A stretch of 64,000 nucleotides of DNA from a bacterium SCSIO 12827 (GTDB lineage Bacteria > Pseudomonadota > Alphaproteobacteria > Rhodospirillales > Casp-alpha2): assembly GCA_024397995.1 (NCBI GenBank), contig CP073746.1, forward strand, positions 1,736,001 to 1,800,000, written 5' to 3'. Every line of letters begins with the position of its first letter. Position 1 is the stretch's first letter. Positions 51,577-64,000 of the stretch are shown in pieces. The notes beneath the pieces are model-generated. The model was not told the origin of the DNA, searched no databases, and worked only from the letters and a program-made list of their open reading frames with translations. Position numbers and translations under genes: made by a program.

Positions 51577-53082
51577 ATGCAAGTCGTTGAGACAAAATCC
51601 GAAGGCCTGAGCCGCGAGATGAAAGTCACCGTGGCCGCCAAGGACATCGAAGAGAAAATCAACCTGCGTCTTCAGGAAGTCGCACAATCCGCCTCGCTGC
51701 CCGGTTTCCGACCCGGCAAGGTGCCCGTGGGCCTGCTGCGCAAGCGCTTCGGACCGTCGATCCTGGGCGAGATCCTGGATCAGGCGGTGAACGATTCCTC
51801 GGCCCAGGCGTTGGCCGAGAAAGGCATCCGTGCCGCGACCCAGCCGCAGGTCGAGATCACTTCCTTCGACGAGGGCAAGGATCTGGAATACACGCTGGCC
51901 GTGGACATCCTGCCCGAAATCACACCGATGGACTTTTCCAAGCTGAAGCTTGAGAAGCTGGTCCTGAAGCCGGATGAAAAGCAGATCGAGGAAACCCTCG
52001 AGAATCTGGCCAACGCCCATAAGTCGTCCGAGCCGATCACCGCCAAGCGCAAGACCAAGTCTGGTGACGTCTGCGTCATCGACTTCGTCGGCAAGCTGGA
52101 CGGCGTCGAGTTCGCCGGCGGCAAGGCCGATGGCTATCACCTGGAATTGGGCTCCGGCTCATTCATTCCGGGCTTCGAGGAACAGTTGATCGGCGTCGAT
52201 GTCGGTGCCGACGTCGAGGTCAAAGTCAACTTCCCCGCCGAATATGCGGCCAAGGATCTGGCCGGCAAGGAAGCCGTGTTCGACGTCAAGGTCCACGAAA
52301 TCCGCGAAGCTACGCCGGCGCCGATCGACGACGAGTTGGCCAAGAAGGCCGGCCTGGAAAGCCTGGACGCCCTGAAGGAACGCATCGTCGAGGGCCAGCG
52401 CCGCGAGTTCGATCAGATGGCGCGCATGCAGGTCAAGCGCGTGCTGTTGGATCAGCTGGCCGACAGCCATGATTTCGAGATGCCGCCCAAGATGGTGGAG
52501 ATGGAATTCGACAACATCTGGGCCCAGTTCGAGGAACAGCGTAAGCAGGAACACGATCATGATCACGACCACGATCATGACCATGATCACGACCATGCCC
52601 ACGATCACGACGACAAGTCGGACGAAGAGCACAAGGCCGAGTTCCGCGACATCGCCGAACGGCGGGTCAAGCTGGGCCTGTTGCTGTCCGAAGTCGGCCG
52701 CGCCAACGCCATCCAGGTGTCGCCGGAAGACGTCAACCGCGCCATGATGCAGGAGGCCCAGAAGTATCCGGGTCAGGAGCAGCAGGTGCTGGAATTCTTC
52801 CGCTCCAACCCCCAGGCGCAGGAGCAGATCAAGGCTCCGGTGTTTGAGGAAAAGGTCATCGATTACATCATCGAACTGGCCCAGGTGACGGAAAAGCCGG
52901 CGTCCTTCGAAGACCTGATCAAGGTTCTTGAGGCCGAGGACGAGGCCAAGGAAGCCAAGAAGCCTGTCGCCAAGAAGAAGGCCGCCCCGAAGAAGGCAGC
53001 GGCCAAGGACGACGCGGCGGACGACAAGAAACCGGCCAAGAAGAAGGCCGCGGCAAAGAAGCCGGCGGCGAAAAAGGAGTAG
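51577..53082 (+). CDS. tig: Trigger factor with His-Asp repeat and Lys/Ala-rich tail
   Basis: This ribosome-associated chaperone has 501 residues, longer than the usual 430-450. The N-terminal ribosome-binding region contains [19 protein letters not shown], and the PPIase domain [21 protein letters not shown] block of HD repeats (about residues 325-346) is inserted in the C-terminal domain, and the last 50 residues are Lys/Ala/Pro-rich ([11 protein letters not shown] and similar). Both are in frame and look real. ATG 51577 follows GGGAG. clpP, clpX and lon follow in the usual order. Confidence 0.95.
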   Translation: MQVVETKSEGLSREMKVTVAAKDIEEKINLRLQEVAQSASLPGFRPGKVPVGLLRKRFGPSILGEILDQAVNDSSAQALAEKGIRAATQPQVEITSFDEGKDLEYTLAVDILPEITPMDFSKLKLEKLVLKPDEKQIEETLENLANAHKSSEPITAKRKTKSGDVCVIDFVGKLDGVEFAGGKADGYHLELGSGSFIPGFEEQLIGVDVGADVEVKVNFPAEYAAKDLAGKEAVFDVKVHEIREATPAPIDDELAKKAGLESLDALKERIVEGQRREFDQMARMQVKRVLLDQLADSHDFEMPPKMVEMEFDNIWAQFEEQRKQEHDHDHDHDHDHDHDHAHDHDDKSDEEHKAEFRDIAERRVKLGLLLSEVGRANAIQVSPEDVNRAMMQEAQKYPGQEQQVLEFFRSNPQAQEQIKAPVFEEKVIDYIIELAQVTEKPASFEDLIKVLEAEDEAKEAKKPVAKKKAAPKKAAAKDDAADDKKPAKKKAAAKKPAAKKE

Positions 53083-53173
53083 CGGCGGCGGGACCGGGGC
53101 GCTATCAGAGCATAGGCGGCCCGCCATCCCCGGACCCGTCATCCCGAGCAGCACGTATCATAAGGACCGCGGC

Positions 53174-53824
53174 ATGACCGATCCCCACGACATCTACATG
53201 AATACCCTGGTGCCCATGGTCGTCGAGACCACTAACCGGGGTGAGCGCGCCTACGACATCTATTCGCGGCTGTTGAAGGAACGCATCATCTTCCTGACCG
53301 GTGGGGTCGAGGATCATGTTTCGAGCCTGGTTTGCGCGCAGTTGCTGTTTCTTGAATCTGAGAATCCGTCCAAGGACATCTCGTTCTACATCAACTCGCC
53401 GGGCGGCGTCGTGACTTCCGGCCTCGCGATCTACGACACGATTCGCTACATCAAGCCGGATGTGTCGACGGTCTGCATCGGTCAGGCGGCGTCCATGGGC
53501 TCGCTTCTGTTGGCTGCAGGTGCCCCCGGAAAGCGCTACTCGCTGCCCAATTCGCGGATCATGGTTCACCAGCCGGCGGGCGGGTTCCAGGGCCAGGCAT
53601 CGGACATCGAAATCCATGCCCGCGAGATCATCGCGCTGCGTCAGCGGCTCAATGAAATCTATGTCGAGCATACCGGCCAATCGATGGAAACCATTGAAAA
53701 CGCGATGGAGCGTGACAAATTCATGACTCCAGAGGAAGCCAAGGCGTTCGGCCTGATCGACGAAGTCGTCGCCAATCGGCCGGCCACCGGCGACGACGAC
53801 GGCGGCAAGCCCGGCAAGGGTTGA
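53174..53824 (+). CDS. clpP: ATP-dependent Clp protease proteolytic subunit
   Basis: This 216-residue serine protease has catalytic Ser107 in [14 protein letters not shown] and His132 in [13 protein letters not shown]; the third Asp is expected near residue 181. It forms the double-ring chamber that degrades proteins fed by ClpX or ClpA. The ATG at 53174 is 92 bases after tig and follows AAGGACCGC. The end is Gly/Asp-rich ([11 protein letters not shown]). Confidence 0.97.
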   Translation: MTDPHDIYMNTLVPMVVETTNRGERAYDIYSRLLKERIIFLTGGVEDHVSSLVCAQLLFLESENPSKDISFYINSPGGVVTSGLAIYDTIRYIKPDVSTVCIGQAASMGSLLLAAGAPGKRYSLPNSRIMVHQPAGGFQGQASDIEIHAREIIALRQRLNEIYVEHTGQSMETIENAMERDKFMTPEEAKAFGLIDEVVANRPATGDDDGGKPGKG

Positions 53825-54009
53825 GCTTCGGCATCCAACTAAACGGCTGTCCCCAGGTCTTGGGTGGCGGCGCAAATACTACGGGACGTCTCTCCGCCGC
53901 TACGTCTTTTGGCATAGCTCCATGGGCGTGATTGTGATTGAGTGTTGCACAAGGGTCCGGCTAACATGGTCTTGATCCGGGAGGCGGCGCGGGACCAACA
54001 GGATAAACA

Positions 54010-55275
54010 ATGACGAAAACCACCGGCAGCGACTCCAAGAACACCCTTTATTGCTCGTTCTGCGGCAAAAGCCAGCACGAGGTGCGCAAGCTGATCGCGG
54101 GTCCGACCGTGTTCATCTGCGACGAATGTGTCGAGCTGTGCATGGACATCATCCGCGAAGAGCACAAGACGAACCTTGTGAAGTCGGGCGACGGCGTGCC
54201 GACGCCGATGGACATTTGCTCCGTCCTTGATGACTACGTGATCGGCCAGAACAGCGCCAAGCGCGTGTTGTCGGTCGCCGTGCATAACCACTACAAACGC
54301 CTGAACCACGGTGCCAAGAACAACGATGTCGAACTGGCCAAGTCCAACATCCTGCTTGTCGGTCCGACCGGTTGCGGCAAGACCCTGTTGGCGCAGACCC
54401 TGGCGCGCATCCTGGATGTGCCCTTCACCATGGCCGATGCGACGACCCTGACCGAAGCCGGTTATGTCGGTGAAGACGTCGAAAACATCATTCTCAAGCT
54501 GCTGCAGTCCGCCGACTACAATGTCGAGCGCGCGCAGCGCGGCATCGTCTACATCGACGAAGTCGATAAAATCAGCCGCAAATCCGACAATCCGTCGATC
54601 ACCCGCGACGTGTCGGGCGAAGGCGTGCAGCAGGCGTTGCTGAAGATCATGGAAGGCACGGTCGCCAGCGTGCCGCCCCAGGGTGGGCGTAAGCACCCCC
54701 AGCAGGAGTTCCTGCAGGTCGACACCACCAACATCCTGTTCATCTGCGGCGGTGCCTTCGCCGGGTTGGACAAGATCATTTCCGCCCGCGGTAAGGGCTC
54801 CAGCATCGGTTTTGGCGCCGACGTGCGTGCGCCCGAGGAACGCCAGACCGGTGAAATCCTGCGCGAGGTGGAGCCGGAAGACCTGTTGAAATTCGGTCTG
54901 ATCCCCGAGTTCGTCGGCCGCCTGCCTGTGGTCGCGACCCTGGAGGACCTGGACGAAGACGCGTTGGTGGAAATCCTGACCAAGCCGAAGAACGCCCTGG
55001 TAAAGCAGTACCAGCGCCTGTTCGAGATGGAAGACACCAAGCTGACGTTCTCCGATACCGCCCTTCGTTCCATCGCCGTCAAGGCCGTCGAACGCAAGAC
55101 CGGCGCCCGGGGCTTGCGGTCGATCATGGAAAACATTCTCCTCGACACCATGTTCGACCTTCCCGGCATGGAAGGTGTGGAAGAGGTCGTCATCAATGGA
55201 GAGGTGGTGGAAGAAAGTGCCAATCCGCTGTTTATCTATGGCGAAAAGGCCGAAGAAGTGGAAACCAGCGCGTAA
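54010..55275 (+). CDS. clpX: ATP-dependent Clp protease ATP-binding subunit ClpX
   Basis: This 421-residue AAA+ unfoldase has the N-terminal zinc-binding domain (CSFCGK...CDECVELC, residues about 15-40), Walker [13 protein letters not shown], the pore loop GYVGEDVE, Walker [10 protein letters not shown], and the ClpP-docking IGF loop (SSIGFGADV). It recognises and unfolds tagged proteins for ClpP. A gap of 185 bases after clpP allows its own promoter. Confidence 0.98.
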   Translation: MTKTTGSDSKNTLYCSFCGKSQHEVRKLIAGPTVFICDECVELCMDIIREEHKTNLVKSGDGVPTPMDICSVLDDYVIGQNSAKRVLSVAVHNHYKRLNHGAKNNDVELAKSNILLVGPTGCGKTLLAQTLARILDVPFTMADATTLTEAGYVGEDVENIILKLLQSADYNVERAQRGIVYIDEVDKISRKSDNPSITRDVSGEGVQQALLKIMEGTVASVPPQGGRKHPQQEFLQVDTTNILFICGGAFAGLDKIISARGKGSSIGFGADVRAPEERQTGEILREVEPEDLLKFGLIPEFVGRLPVVATLEDLDEDALVEILTKPKNALVKQYQRLFEMEDTKLTFSDTALRSIAVKAVERKTGARGLRSIMENILLDTMFDLPGMEGVEEVVINGEVVEESANPLFIYGEKAEEVETSA

Positions 55276-55401
55276 TTTGCGTCTTTCCACGGTTATCCAC
55301 GGTCTGGGCTTGCGCCGCAGCGTTCCATCCCCCACCTTTGTTGTGAAGCAATTCCAACCCGCCGTCGTCCTTGTGGCGCGGTCTTCCCGTGTTGAGGCCA
55401 G

Positions 55402-57822
<2,421 letters not shown>

Positions 57823-57858
57823 ATTCAGGTAACCACTTACAATATATAGAAGTTTTTA

Positions 57859-57890
57859 CGGACCGCCGGATCATCCGGCGGCCCGTTTTC
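57859..57890 (+). terminator. Rho-independent terminator of lon
   Basis: CGGACCGCCGGA and TCCGGCGGCCCG form a 12-position stem with one mismatch and a 3-base loop, followed by TTTT. It lies 37 bases after the lon stop. Confidence 0.85.
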
Positions 57891-58009
57891 GTGAAGATGG
57901 CGGAAATCCGCCCCTCCATGAGCATCGGGGGCATTCTTCCGAGCCCGGAATGAATGCCGGAAAATTCGTCGAAACCCGCAAAAATCTGGGGAAAACTGGG
58001 GCATGAAGA

Positions 58010-58038
58010 TTGACGCCCCATGGGTGCGCACATACACT
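58010..58038 (+). promoter_or_regulatory. Sigma70-type promoter of hupB
   Basis: TTGACG (58010-58015) and TACACT (58033-58038) are separated by 17 bases, an almost ideal vegetative promoter. Transcription would start near 58045, giving a leader of about 110 bases. Confidence 0.7.
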
Positions 58039-58053
58039 CTTTGCGATTCGAAC

Positions 58054-58093
58054 GGGTGGCGAAACACCCGGTCGAGTGGGTGGCTAAACACCC
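58054..58093 (+). repeat. Tandem hairpins in the hupB leader
   Basis: Two near-identical hairpins lie 24 bases apart: GGGTG-GCGAAA-CACCC (58054-58069) and GGGTG-GCTAAA-CACCC (58078-58093). They differ at one loop base. They would form in the hupB mRNA leader just after the start of transcription. Confidence 0.75.
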
Positions 58094-58154
58094 GATCACG
58101 ATAATAATCTATTTGTCCCAACCCGATACCTTTCAGCAAGAGGGGGCCTTTCAA

Positions 58155-58427
58155 TTGAACAAGAATGATCTGATCGCAGCCGTTGCCAATAGCACCGGCT
58201 TGTCCAAATCCGATTCCGCAAGCGCGGTTGACAGCGTTTTCGACGCGATCGCTGGCGCTTTGAAGGGCGGAGACGAAGTCCGCCTGGTCGGCTTCGGCAC
58301 CTTCAGTGTGACCAAGCGCGCCGCGACCACGGGCCGTAACCCGCGGACCGGCGAAAGCATCCAGATTCCGGCGTCCAACCAGCCCAAGTTCAAGGCTGGC
58401 AAGGGTCTGAAGGACGCGGTCAACTAA
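58155..58427 (+). CDS. hupB: DNA-binding protein HU
   Basis: This 90-residue nucleoid protein has the full HU fold: [20 protein letters not shown], then [26 protein letters not shown] and [20 protein letters not shown]. The start is TTG at 58155, which gives the standard HU length and has GAGGGGG 9 bases upstream; no ATG fits. HU bends and compacts DNA. The order lon-hupB is common. Confidence 0.96.
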   Translation: MNKNDLIAAVANSTGLSKSDSASAVDSVFDAIAGALKGGDEVRLVGFGTFSVTKRAATTGRNPRTGESIQIPASNQPKFKAGKGLKDAVN

Positions 58428-58460
58428 GACCGGCGTCTCAGCCACACGTAACGCCTACAG

Positions 58461-58497
58461 ACCGGCCGCCGAATGTTTCGGTGGCCGGTTTCGTTTG
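58461..58497 (+). terminator. Rho-independent terminator of hupB
   Basis: ACCGGCCGCCGAA and TTCGGTGGCCGGT form a 13-position stem with one G-T pair and a 3-base loop, followed by TTCGTTT. It lies 33 bases after the hupB stop. Confidence 0.85.
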
Positions 58498-58598
58498 GCT
58501 GTATGTCTTTGCGGCCGGGTTTTGCCCGTGGCGTAGGGCAGGGGGCTTGCGTGCTTGTGCCTGCCGGCATCTGCCCTTAAATAGAGCCCTCGGCAAAC

Positions 58599-58674
58599 GG
58601 GCGGTTAGCTCAGTTGGGAGAGCGTCTGGTTTACACCCAGAAGGTCGGGGGTTCGAACCCCTCACCGCCCACCA
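58599..58674 (+). tRNA. tRNA-Val (UAC)
   Basis: Acceptor GGGCGGT pairs with ACCGCCC, the D arm is TAGCTCAGTTGGGAGAG, the anticodon stem is TCTGG/CCAGA with loop TTTACAC (anticodon TAC), and the T arm is GGGGGTTCGAACCCC. CCA is encoded at 58672-58674. Confidence 0.97.
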
Positions 58675-58837
58675 TTCGCCGCCGGGGGAGGGTGCCGCAA
58701 GCCTAAGATTTCCAAGGTAAGAGAGGTTAGTGGACTTTTCCCGCCGATCGTCCTTGACACTGCTTCCGGCGCTGGAGTACATGGTGCCCTCTTTCGCGCA
58801 CCGGGGCCCATGCCCCAGGCGGAAAGACCCTTCAGAA

Positions 58838-58914
<77 letters not shown>

Positions 58915-59132
58915 TTTCCCCCAATTCCAGGTTTCCTTCGTGTCTATCGCCGGGCATCGGTTTTTTGCGCCTGCGTTGCGATAAAACCTTTGAAATTTAT
59001 CCGGTTATCGGTCACTTTCCCCCGGTAGTCATCGACATGGCCGCATTAAGCCATCGACGTGGCCGCATCGCGGCATTCCTTAGAATGCATTCGGGGGGAC
59101 CAAGGCAGGAAGCCGGGGACAGGGAGTTCGGC

Positions 59133-59498
59133 GTGAACGATTTGCTATTGGAATATCTCCCCATCCTGATCTTCATCGGGATTGCCGTCGGGCTTGCCGG
59201 CGCGATCATGATTGCGTCTTTCGTGATCGCCCAGCAGAACCCGGATGTGGAAAAGAACTCGGCCTATGAATGCGGTTTCGAAGCGTTTGACGATTCGCGC
59301 GGCCGGTTTGACGTTCGGTTCTATCTGGTGGCCATCCTGTTCATCATTTTCGACCTTGAAGTGGCCTTTCTGTTCCCCTGGGCGGTGACGCTGGGCAAGA
59401 TCGGTGTCTTCGGTTTCTGGTCGATGATGGTATTCCTGTCCGTGCTGACCATCGGATTTATCTACGAGTGGCGCAAAGGCGCCCTCGAATGGGAATAA
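59133..59498 (+). CDS. nuoA: NADH-quinone oxidoreductase subunit A
   Basis: This 121-residue membrane protein has three helices and the NuoA signature [43 protein letters not shown] in pieces. The start is GTG at 59133 with CAGGGAG about 7 bases upstream; the frame is open further up, but NuoA proteins begin here. It is the first gene of the complex I operon and sits in the membrane arm near the quinone site. Confidence 0.96.
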   Translation: MNDLLLEYLPILIFIGIAVGLAGAIMIASFVIAQQNPDVEKNSAYECGFEAFDDSRGRFDVRFYLVAILFIIFDLEVAFLFPWAVTLGKIGVFGFWSMMVFLSVLTIGFIYEWRKGALEWE

Positions 59499-59514
59499 TA
59501 GAGGGAGTGACCGA

Positions 59515-60075
59515 ATGTCCGTCGTGACGCAGCCCGGAACCGCCCCCGACCTGGGCCAACCCCTGGGGCCCGGTGCCGAGCAGGACGAGATTCTCGCCCG
59601 CGTGACCCAGGAACTGCAGGACAAGGGCTTCGTCCTTGCCAATGTGGACAAGCTGGTCAACTGGGCGCGCACGGGATCGCTGTGGCCCATGACCTTCGGT
59701 CTGGCCTGCTGCGCGGTCGAGATGATCCACGCCTACATGAGCCGCTATGACTTGGACCGATTCGGCGTCGTGCCGCGGCCGAGCCCGCGCCAGTCGGACG
59801 TGATGATCGTCGCCGGCACCCTGACCAACAAGATGGCCCCGGCGTTTCGCAAGGTTTATGACCAGATGGCGGAGCCGCGTTATGTGATCTCCATGGGGTC
59901 CTGCGCCAACGGCGGCGGCTATTACCATTATTCCTATGCCATCGTGCGCGGTTGTGACCGCGTCGTGCCCGTCGACGTCTATGTGCCCGGCTGCCCGCCG
60001 ACGGCCGAGGCGCTGGTGTACGGCATTCTCCAATTGCAGAAGAAAATCCGCCGTACCGGCGCCCTGTGGCGCTGA
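59515..60075 (+). CDS. nuoB: NADH-quinone oxidoreductase subunit B
   Basis: This 186-residue peripheral subunit carries the N2 iron-sulfur cluster: [25 protein letters not shown] and [11 protein letters not shown] contain the four ligand cysteines. GAGGGAG precedes the ATG, 16 bases after nuoA. It passes electrons to ubiquinone. Confidence 0.98.
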   Translation: MSVVTQPGTAPDLGQPLGPGAEQDEILARVTQELQDKGFVLANVDKLVNWARTGSLWPMTFGLACCAVEMIHAYMSRYDLDRFGVVPRPSPRQSDVMIVAGTLTNKMAPAFRKVYDQMAEPRYVISMGSCANGGGYYHYSYAIVRGCDRVVPVDVYVPGCPPTAEALVYGILQLQKKIRRTGALWR

Positions 60076-60122
60076 CGCGACCGGACGAACCGCGACCGAT
60101 CACTAAAAGAACCAAGAAGACC

Positions 60123-60749
60123 ATGGATCAGGCCCTCAAGGAACTTGCCGAACACCTCCGCGACCAGCTTGGCGACAAGCTGCTGGCCGACGAGGTGCGT
60201 CTTGGCGAATTGATGATCACCGTCAGGCGGGACGCCATCGTCGCGGTGCTGAAATCCCTGCGCGACGATTCGAACTGCCGGTTCCATCAGCTGATGGATA
60301 TCTGCGGCGTTGATTACGCCGATGAAAGCCCGCGTTTCGAAATTGTCTACAACCTTCTGTCCATGACCCATAACACGCGCATCCGCGTCAAACTGCGCTC
60401 GGATGAGGACGATCCCGTGCCGTCCGTCGCCGGCGTGTTCTCGACCGCCAATTGGTTCGAGCGCGAAATCTGGGACATGTATGGCGTGTTCTTCTCCGAC
60501 CATCCCGATCTGCGCCGTCTGCTGACCGATTATGGGTTCGAGGGCCATCCCCTGCGCAAAGACTTCCCGCTGACGGGCTATGTCGAGGTGCGCTACGACG
60601 ATGAACAGAAACGCGTGGTCTACGAACCCGTGAAGCTGACCCAGGAATTCCGCAACTTCGACTTCGAAAGCCCCTGGGAAGGCATGGAACGCGTCGTTCT
60701 GCCGGGCGACGAAAAGGCCGAGGCGGAACCGGAAACCGAGGCGTCCTGA
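60123..60749 (+). CDS. nuoC: NADH-quinone oxidoreductase subunit C
   Basis: This 208-residue subunit of the connecting fragment has the 30-kDa signature ERESWDM-like [20 protein letters not shown] followed by [21 protein letters not shown]. It is separate from NuoD, as in alphaproteobacteria and mitochondria. The start [10 protein letters not shown] is chosen; the frame is open to 60066. The tail is acidic. It ends 2 bases before nuoD. Confidence 0.97.
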   Translation: MDQALKELAEHLRDQLGDKLLADEVRLGELMITVRRDAIVAVLKSLRDDSNCRFHQLMDICGVDYADESPRFEIVYNLLSMTHNTRIRVKLRSDEDDPVPSVAGVFSTANWFEREIWDMYGVFFSDHPDLRRLLTDYGFEGHPLRKDFPLTGYVEVRYDDEQKRVVYEPVKLTQEFRNFDFESPWEGMERVVLPGDEKAEAEPETEAS

Positions 60750-60751
60750 CC

Positions 60752-61933
60752 ATGGCCGAAACCCAGATCAAGAATTTCAACCTCAACTTCGGGCCGCAGC
60801 ATCCGGCGGCCCACGGGGTGCTGCGCCTGGTCCTGGAGATGGACGGCGAGGTCGTGGAACGCGCCGATCCGCACATCGGCCTGCTGCACCGGGGCACGGA
60901 AAAGCTTATCGAATACAAGACCTATGCCCAGGCCGTGCCGTACTTCGACCGCCTGGACTATGTCGCGCCGCAGAACCAGGAACACGCCTTCGTGCTGGCG
61001 GCGGAAAAGCTGTTGGGCATCGAAATTCCCAAACGCGGCCAATATATCCGCGTGCTGTATTGCGAGATCGGACGCATCCTCAACCACATCCTGAACATCA
61101 CGGCCTTCGCCATGGACGTGGGTGCGATGACGCCGATGCTGTGGGGCTTCGAGATTCGTGAACGCCTGATGGAGTTCTGCGAATCCGCCTCGGGTGCGCG
61201 CCTGCACATGAATTATTTCCGCGTCGGCGGCGTTGCCCAGGACCTGCCGGCGGGGTTGTTGGAAGACATCGCCAAATGGGCCGATGACGAGTTCCCGGCC
61301 TTCCTTGACGATCTGGAAAGCCTGCTCACGGAAAACCGCATCTTCAAGCAGCGCACGGTCGATATCGGTGTCATCGATGCCGAACAATGCTTCGACTGGG
61401 GCTTCACGGGCCCGAATCTGCGCGCGTCCGGTATTGCTTGGGATCTGCGCAAGTCGCAGCCCTATGACGCCTATGCGGAAATGGATTTCGACATCCCCGT
61501 GGGCAAGATGGGCGACTGCTACGACCGCTATTTGGTGCGCATGCTGGAAATGCGCGAATCCTTGAAGATCATCCGTCAATGCGTTGAAAACATGCCCGGC
61601 GGGCCGGTCAAGTCGACCAACAAGAAGGTTACGCCGCCGACCCGCGGCGACATGAAGCAATCCATGGAAGCCTTGATCCACCACTTCAAACTGTTTACCG
61701 AGGGCTTCCACGTGCCGGCTGGCGAAACCTATACGGCCGTCGAAGCGCCCAAGGGTGAATTCGGCGTCTATCTGGTGGCCGACGGCTCCAACAAACCCTA
61801 TCGCTGCAAGATTCGGGCACCGGGATTTGCCCATCTGGAAGCGACGGAATTCCTGTCGAAGGGGCATATGCTCGCGGACGTGGTCGCGAACATTGGTTCC
61901 ATCGACGTCGTGTTCGGCGAAATCGACCGGTGA
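60752..61933 (+). CDS. nuoD: NADH-quinone oxidoreductase subunit D
   Basis: This 393-residue subunit (49-kDa type) begins with [22 protein letters not shown] and contains [25 protein letters not shown] in parts, with the quinone-site His and Tyr. The end [11 protein letters not shown] is typical. It forms the ubiquinone pocket with NuoB. Confidence 0.98.
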   Translation: MAETQIKNFNLNFGPQHPAAHGVLRLVLEMDGEVVERADPHIGLLHRGTEKLIEYKTYAQAVPYFDRLDYVAPQNQEHAFVLAAEKLLGIEIPKRGQYIRVLYCEIGRILNHILNITAFAMDVGAMTPMLWGFEIRERLMEFCESASGARLHMNYFRVGGVAQDLPAGLLEDIAKWADDEFPAFLDDLESLLTENRIFKQRTVDIGVIDAEQCFDWGFTGPNLRASGIAWDLRKSQPYDAYAEMDFDIPVGKMGDCYDRYLVRMLEMRESLKIIRQCVENMPGGPVKSTNKKVTPPTRGDMKQSMEALIHHFKLFTEGFHVPAGETYTAVEAPKGEFGVYLVADGSNKPYRCKIRAPGFAHLEATEFLSKGHMLADVVANIGSIDVVFGEIDR

Positions 61934-61938
61934 CCGGG

Positions 61939-62559
61939 ATGAATACAGAACAATCGTCGAGCTTCGCCTTTACGGCGGAGAACCTCGAAAAGGCCAAATG
62001 GCACATCGCCAAGTATCCGGCCGGCCGCCAGCAGAGTGCTGTGATGCCGCTGCTTGATCTGGCGCAACGGCAGAACGGCGGCTGGATTCCCCAGGCGGCG
62101 ATCGAAGTCATCGCCGACATGTTGGATATGGCGTCGATCCGGGTTTACGAGGTCGCGACCTTCTACACCATGTACAACCTGAAGCCGGTCGGTAAGCACT
62201 TCGTCCAGGTCTGCACCAATCTGCCGTGCTGGCTGCGCGGCTCTGACCAGATCATGGCCGCCTGCAAGAAGGTCACCGGCTGTTCGAACGGCGAAACCTC
62301 GGCGGACGGCGAATTCACGGTGCTTGAGGTCGAATGCCTGGGCGCCTGCGTCAACGCACCGATGATGCAGATCGGTGATGATTATTACGAAGACCTGGAT
62401 TCGGCCTCAACCGAAGAGGTCCTAACGGCGCTCAGGGCAGGTCAGAAGCCAAAGGTCGGTTCCCAGTCCGGACGTTATACCTGCGAGCCCGCCGGCGGGA
62501 TCACGACCCTGACCGACCGTTATCCGGACCGGGCCGCCAAGGCGGGAGGCGACGACTGA
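61939..62559 (+). CDS. nuoE: NADH-quinone oxidoreductase subunit E
   Basis: This 206-residue subunit (24-kDa type) has a thioredoxin-like fold with the N1a cluster cysteines in [11 protein letters not shown] and [15 protein letters not shown]. The C-terminal extension (about 40 residues past the domain) resembles mitochondrial-type NuoE. ATG 61939 is chosen; a GTG at 61930 overlaps the nuoD stop. Its TGA overlaps the nuoF start (ATGA-type overlap). Confidence 0.97.
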   Translation: MNTEQSSSFAFTAENLEKAKWHIAKYPAGRQQSAVMPLLDLAQRQNGGWIPQAAIEVIADMLDMASIRVYEVATFYTMYNLKPVGKHFVQVCTNLPCWLRGSDQIMAACKKVTGCSNGETSADGEFTVLEVECLGACVNAPMMQIGDDYYEDLDSASTEEVLTALRAGQKPKVGSQSGRYTCEPAGGITTLTDRYPDRAAKAGGDD

Positions 62560-63845
62560 TGCTTGCCGACAAGGATCGTATCTTCACCAACATCTACGGT
62601 TTCGACAGCCCCTGGCTTGACGGTGCCCGCGCGCGCGGCGACTGGGACGGCACGAAGAAGCTGATCGAACTGGGCCGCGACAAGATCATCGAAGAGATGA
62701 AGGAATCTGGCCTGCGCGGGCGGGGTGGGGCCGGCTTCCCCACGGGCGTGAAGTGGTCCTTCATGCCCAAGGAGATCGGCAGCCGGCCGCATTACCTTGT
62801 CATCAACGCGGACGAGGGCGAGCCCGGCACCTGCAAGGACCGCGAAATCATGCGCTCCGAGCCGCATAAGCTCATCGAAGGCGCCTTGGTTGCGTCCTTC
62901 GCCATGGGCGCCCATGCGGCCTATTGCTACGTGCGCGGCGAGTTCCATCACGAGATCGATTGCCTGCAGCGCGCCGTCGACGAAGCCTACGAAGCCGGCC
63001 TGATCGGCGACGATGCCTGCGGCACGGGTTGGAAGTTCGATTTCTACGTCCATTCCGGCGCCGGGGCCTATATCTGCGGCGAGGAAACCTCGCTGATCGA
63101 AAGCCTGGAAGGCAAGAAGGGCCAACCGCGTCTGAAGCCGCCGTTCCCGGCGGGGGTCGGCGTGTGGGGCTGCCCGACGACGGTCAACAACGTGGAATCC
63201 ATTGCCGTGGCGCCGACCATCCTGCGCCGGGGCGCGGATTGGTTTTCCGGCATCGGCCGGCCCAACAACGTGGGCACCAAGCTGTTCAACATCTCGGGCC
63301 ATGTGAACCAGCCCTGCACGGTCGAAGAGGAAATGGGCATTCCGCTCAAGGAACTCATCGAACGGCATGCGGGCGGGGTGCGCGGCGGCTGGGATAATCT
63401 GCTTTGCGTCATTCCGGGCGGGGCGTCGGTACCGGTGCTGCCCAAGAACATCTGCGACGACGTGTTGATGGATTTCGACAGTCTGCGCGAACAGCGCTCG
63501 GGCCTGGGCACGGCGGCGGTCATGGTCATGGACAAGTCGACGGATGTGATCAAGGCCATCGCGCGGCTTTCGGCCTTTTACAAGCATGAAAGCTGCGGCC
63601 AGTGCACGCCGTGCCGCGAAGGTACGGGCTGGATGGCGCGGGTCATGCAACGCATGGTTTCGGGCGACGCCCATATCGACGAAATCGACACGTTGGAAGA
63701 GGTCACCCGCCAGGTCGAAGGGCACACCATCTGCGCCCTGGGCGACGCGGCGGCTTGGCCGATTCAAGGATTGATCCGCCATTTCCGTCCGGAAATGGAA
63801 AAACGGATCCTCGACAACATCGCGCGCCGGTCGGCGGCGGAATAG
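62559..63845 (+). CDS. nuoF: NADH-quinone oxidoreductase subunit F
   Basis: This 428-residue subunit (51-kDa type) binds NADH and [23 protein letters not shown] is the NADH-binding loop, [19 protein letters not shown] follows, and the N3 cluster cysteines lie in [12 protein letters not shown] with a fourth in [12 protein letters not shown]. It takes electrons from NADH. It overlaps nuoE by 1 base. Confidence 0.98.
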   Translation: MLADKDRIFTNIYGFDSPWLDGARARGDWDGTKKLIELGRDKIIEEMKESGLRGRGGAGFPTGVKWSFMPKEIGSRPHYLVINADEGEPGTCKDREIMRSEPHKLIEGALVASFAMGAHAAYCYVRGEFHHEIDCLQRAVDEAYEAGLIGDDACGTGWKFDFYVHSGAGAYICGEETSLIESLEGKKGQPRLKPPFPAGVGVWGCPTTVNNVESIAVAPTILRRGADWFSGIGRPNNVGTKLFNISGHVNQPCTVEEEMGIPLKELIERHAGGVRGGWDNLLCVIPGGASVPVLPKNICDDVLMDFDSLREQRSGLGTAAVMVMDKSTDVIKAIARLSAFYKHESCGQCTPCREGTGWMARVMQRMVSGDAHIDEIDTLEEVTRQVEGHTICALGDAAAWPIQGLIRHFRPEMEKRILDNIARRSAAE

Positions 63846-63871
63846 ACAGGTTTACTAGGGGCTTGAGCTAG

Positions 63872-64000
63872 ATGCCAAAGATCACCATCGACGGCACGGA
63901 ACACGAGGTCGACGCCGGCATGACGATCCTGCAGGCCTGCGAGCAGGCCGGCAAGGAAGTCCCGCGCTTCTGCTATCACGACCGTCTGTCCATCGCCGGC
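63872..64000 (+). CDS. nuoG: NADH-quinone oxidoreductase subunit G (N-terminal part)
   Basis: Only the first 43 codons lie in the window. [20 protein letters not shown] and [21 protein letters not shown] show the N-terminal 2Fe-2S ferredoxin domain of NuoG, with the first cluster cysteine in RFCYH. It follows nuoF by 26 bases. The gene continues beyond the window. Confidence 0.95.
   Translation, partial: MPKITIDGTEHEVDAGMTILQACEQAGKEVPRFCYHDRLSIAG

Larger units (their letters stand above)
57823..58154. other. lon-hupB intergenic region
   Basis: This 332-base gap holds the lon terminator, then about 115 bases without visible signals, then the hupB promoter, a tandem hairpin leader and the ribosome site for the TTG start. 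No other gene is visible. Confidence 0.7.

Overview
The window is a GC-rich chromosomal segment from an alphaproteobacterium, most likely a Rhodospirillales member of aquatic or marine habit. This is inferred from gene order and content: an aapJQMP general amino-acid transporter, the order tig-clpP-clpX-lon-hupB-tRNAs-nuoABCDEFG, an NDUFS4-like complex I subunit, two TRAP transporters and an Mrp-type antiporter. No 16S gene is present to settle it. The sequence is almost fully coding. One short stretch (about 18,630-20,030) is visibly AT-rich and holds an unrecognised gene.

Layout. 1-2077: end of a branched-chain amino-acid ABC operon (livM partial, livG, livF). 2079-5109: PAS-like protein, an IlvD/Edd dehydratase and a small exported protein. 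5241-8470: a three-gene cluster of circularly permuted ATP-grasp, alpha-E and transglutaminase-like proteins. 8474-16135 (minus): a ten-gene Mrp/Mnh-type operon with three NuoL/M/N-like subunits, a stand-alone MrpA C-terminal piece and a small unknown membrane protein. 16356-18626: DUF192, tRNA-Pro, NDUFS4-like, tRNA-Arg, a tandem Lin0512 pair and a small protein. 18824-19998: the AT-rich islet and its terminator. 20032-21662: msrA and a 2OG-Fe(II) oxygenase-like gene. 22063-28103: two complete TRAP transporters (PQM) that converge tail to tail. 28104-28547: a strongly structured intergenic region. 28548-33835: small gene, LysR regulator, receiver protein, MarC, CobW-type GTPase, hisI and a cystathionine beta-lyase-like gene. 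34084-38452: aapJQMP. 38725-45208: SDR, a sulfur cluster (cysK, sulfurtransferase, TauE), enoyl-CoA hydratase, Nudix and a hydrolase-OsmC fusion. 45391-48056: a small basic peptide, CopD-like, DUF302 and a histidine kinase with an apparent frameshift. 48194-51204: NAD(P)HX repair and malonyl-CoA decarboxylase. 51304-58427: tRNA-Leu, trigger factor, ClpP, ClpX, Lon and HU. 58599-64000: tRNA-Val, tRNA-Asp and nuoA to nuoG (cut by the window end).

Themes. The right third is a protein-quality-control cluster followed by respiratory complex I. The Mrp operon would use the proton gradient that complex I makes. The rest is mostly nutrient uptake (Liv, Aap, two TRAPs) and sulfur or one-step catabolic enzymes. 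I see no prophage, insertion sequence, CRISPR array or rRNA. The least explained items are the Mrp operon with its 91-residue membrane protein, the AT-rich orphan gene, the hairpin-dense region at 28,271-28,543, the ATP-grasp/alpha-E/transglutaminase cluster, and the His-Asp repeat inside trigger factor.
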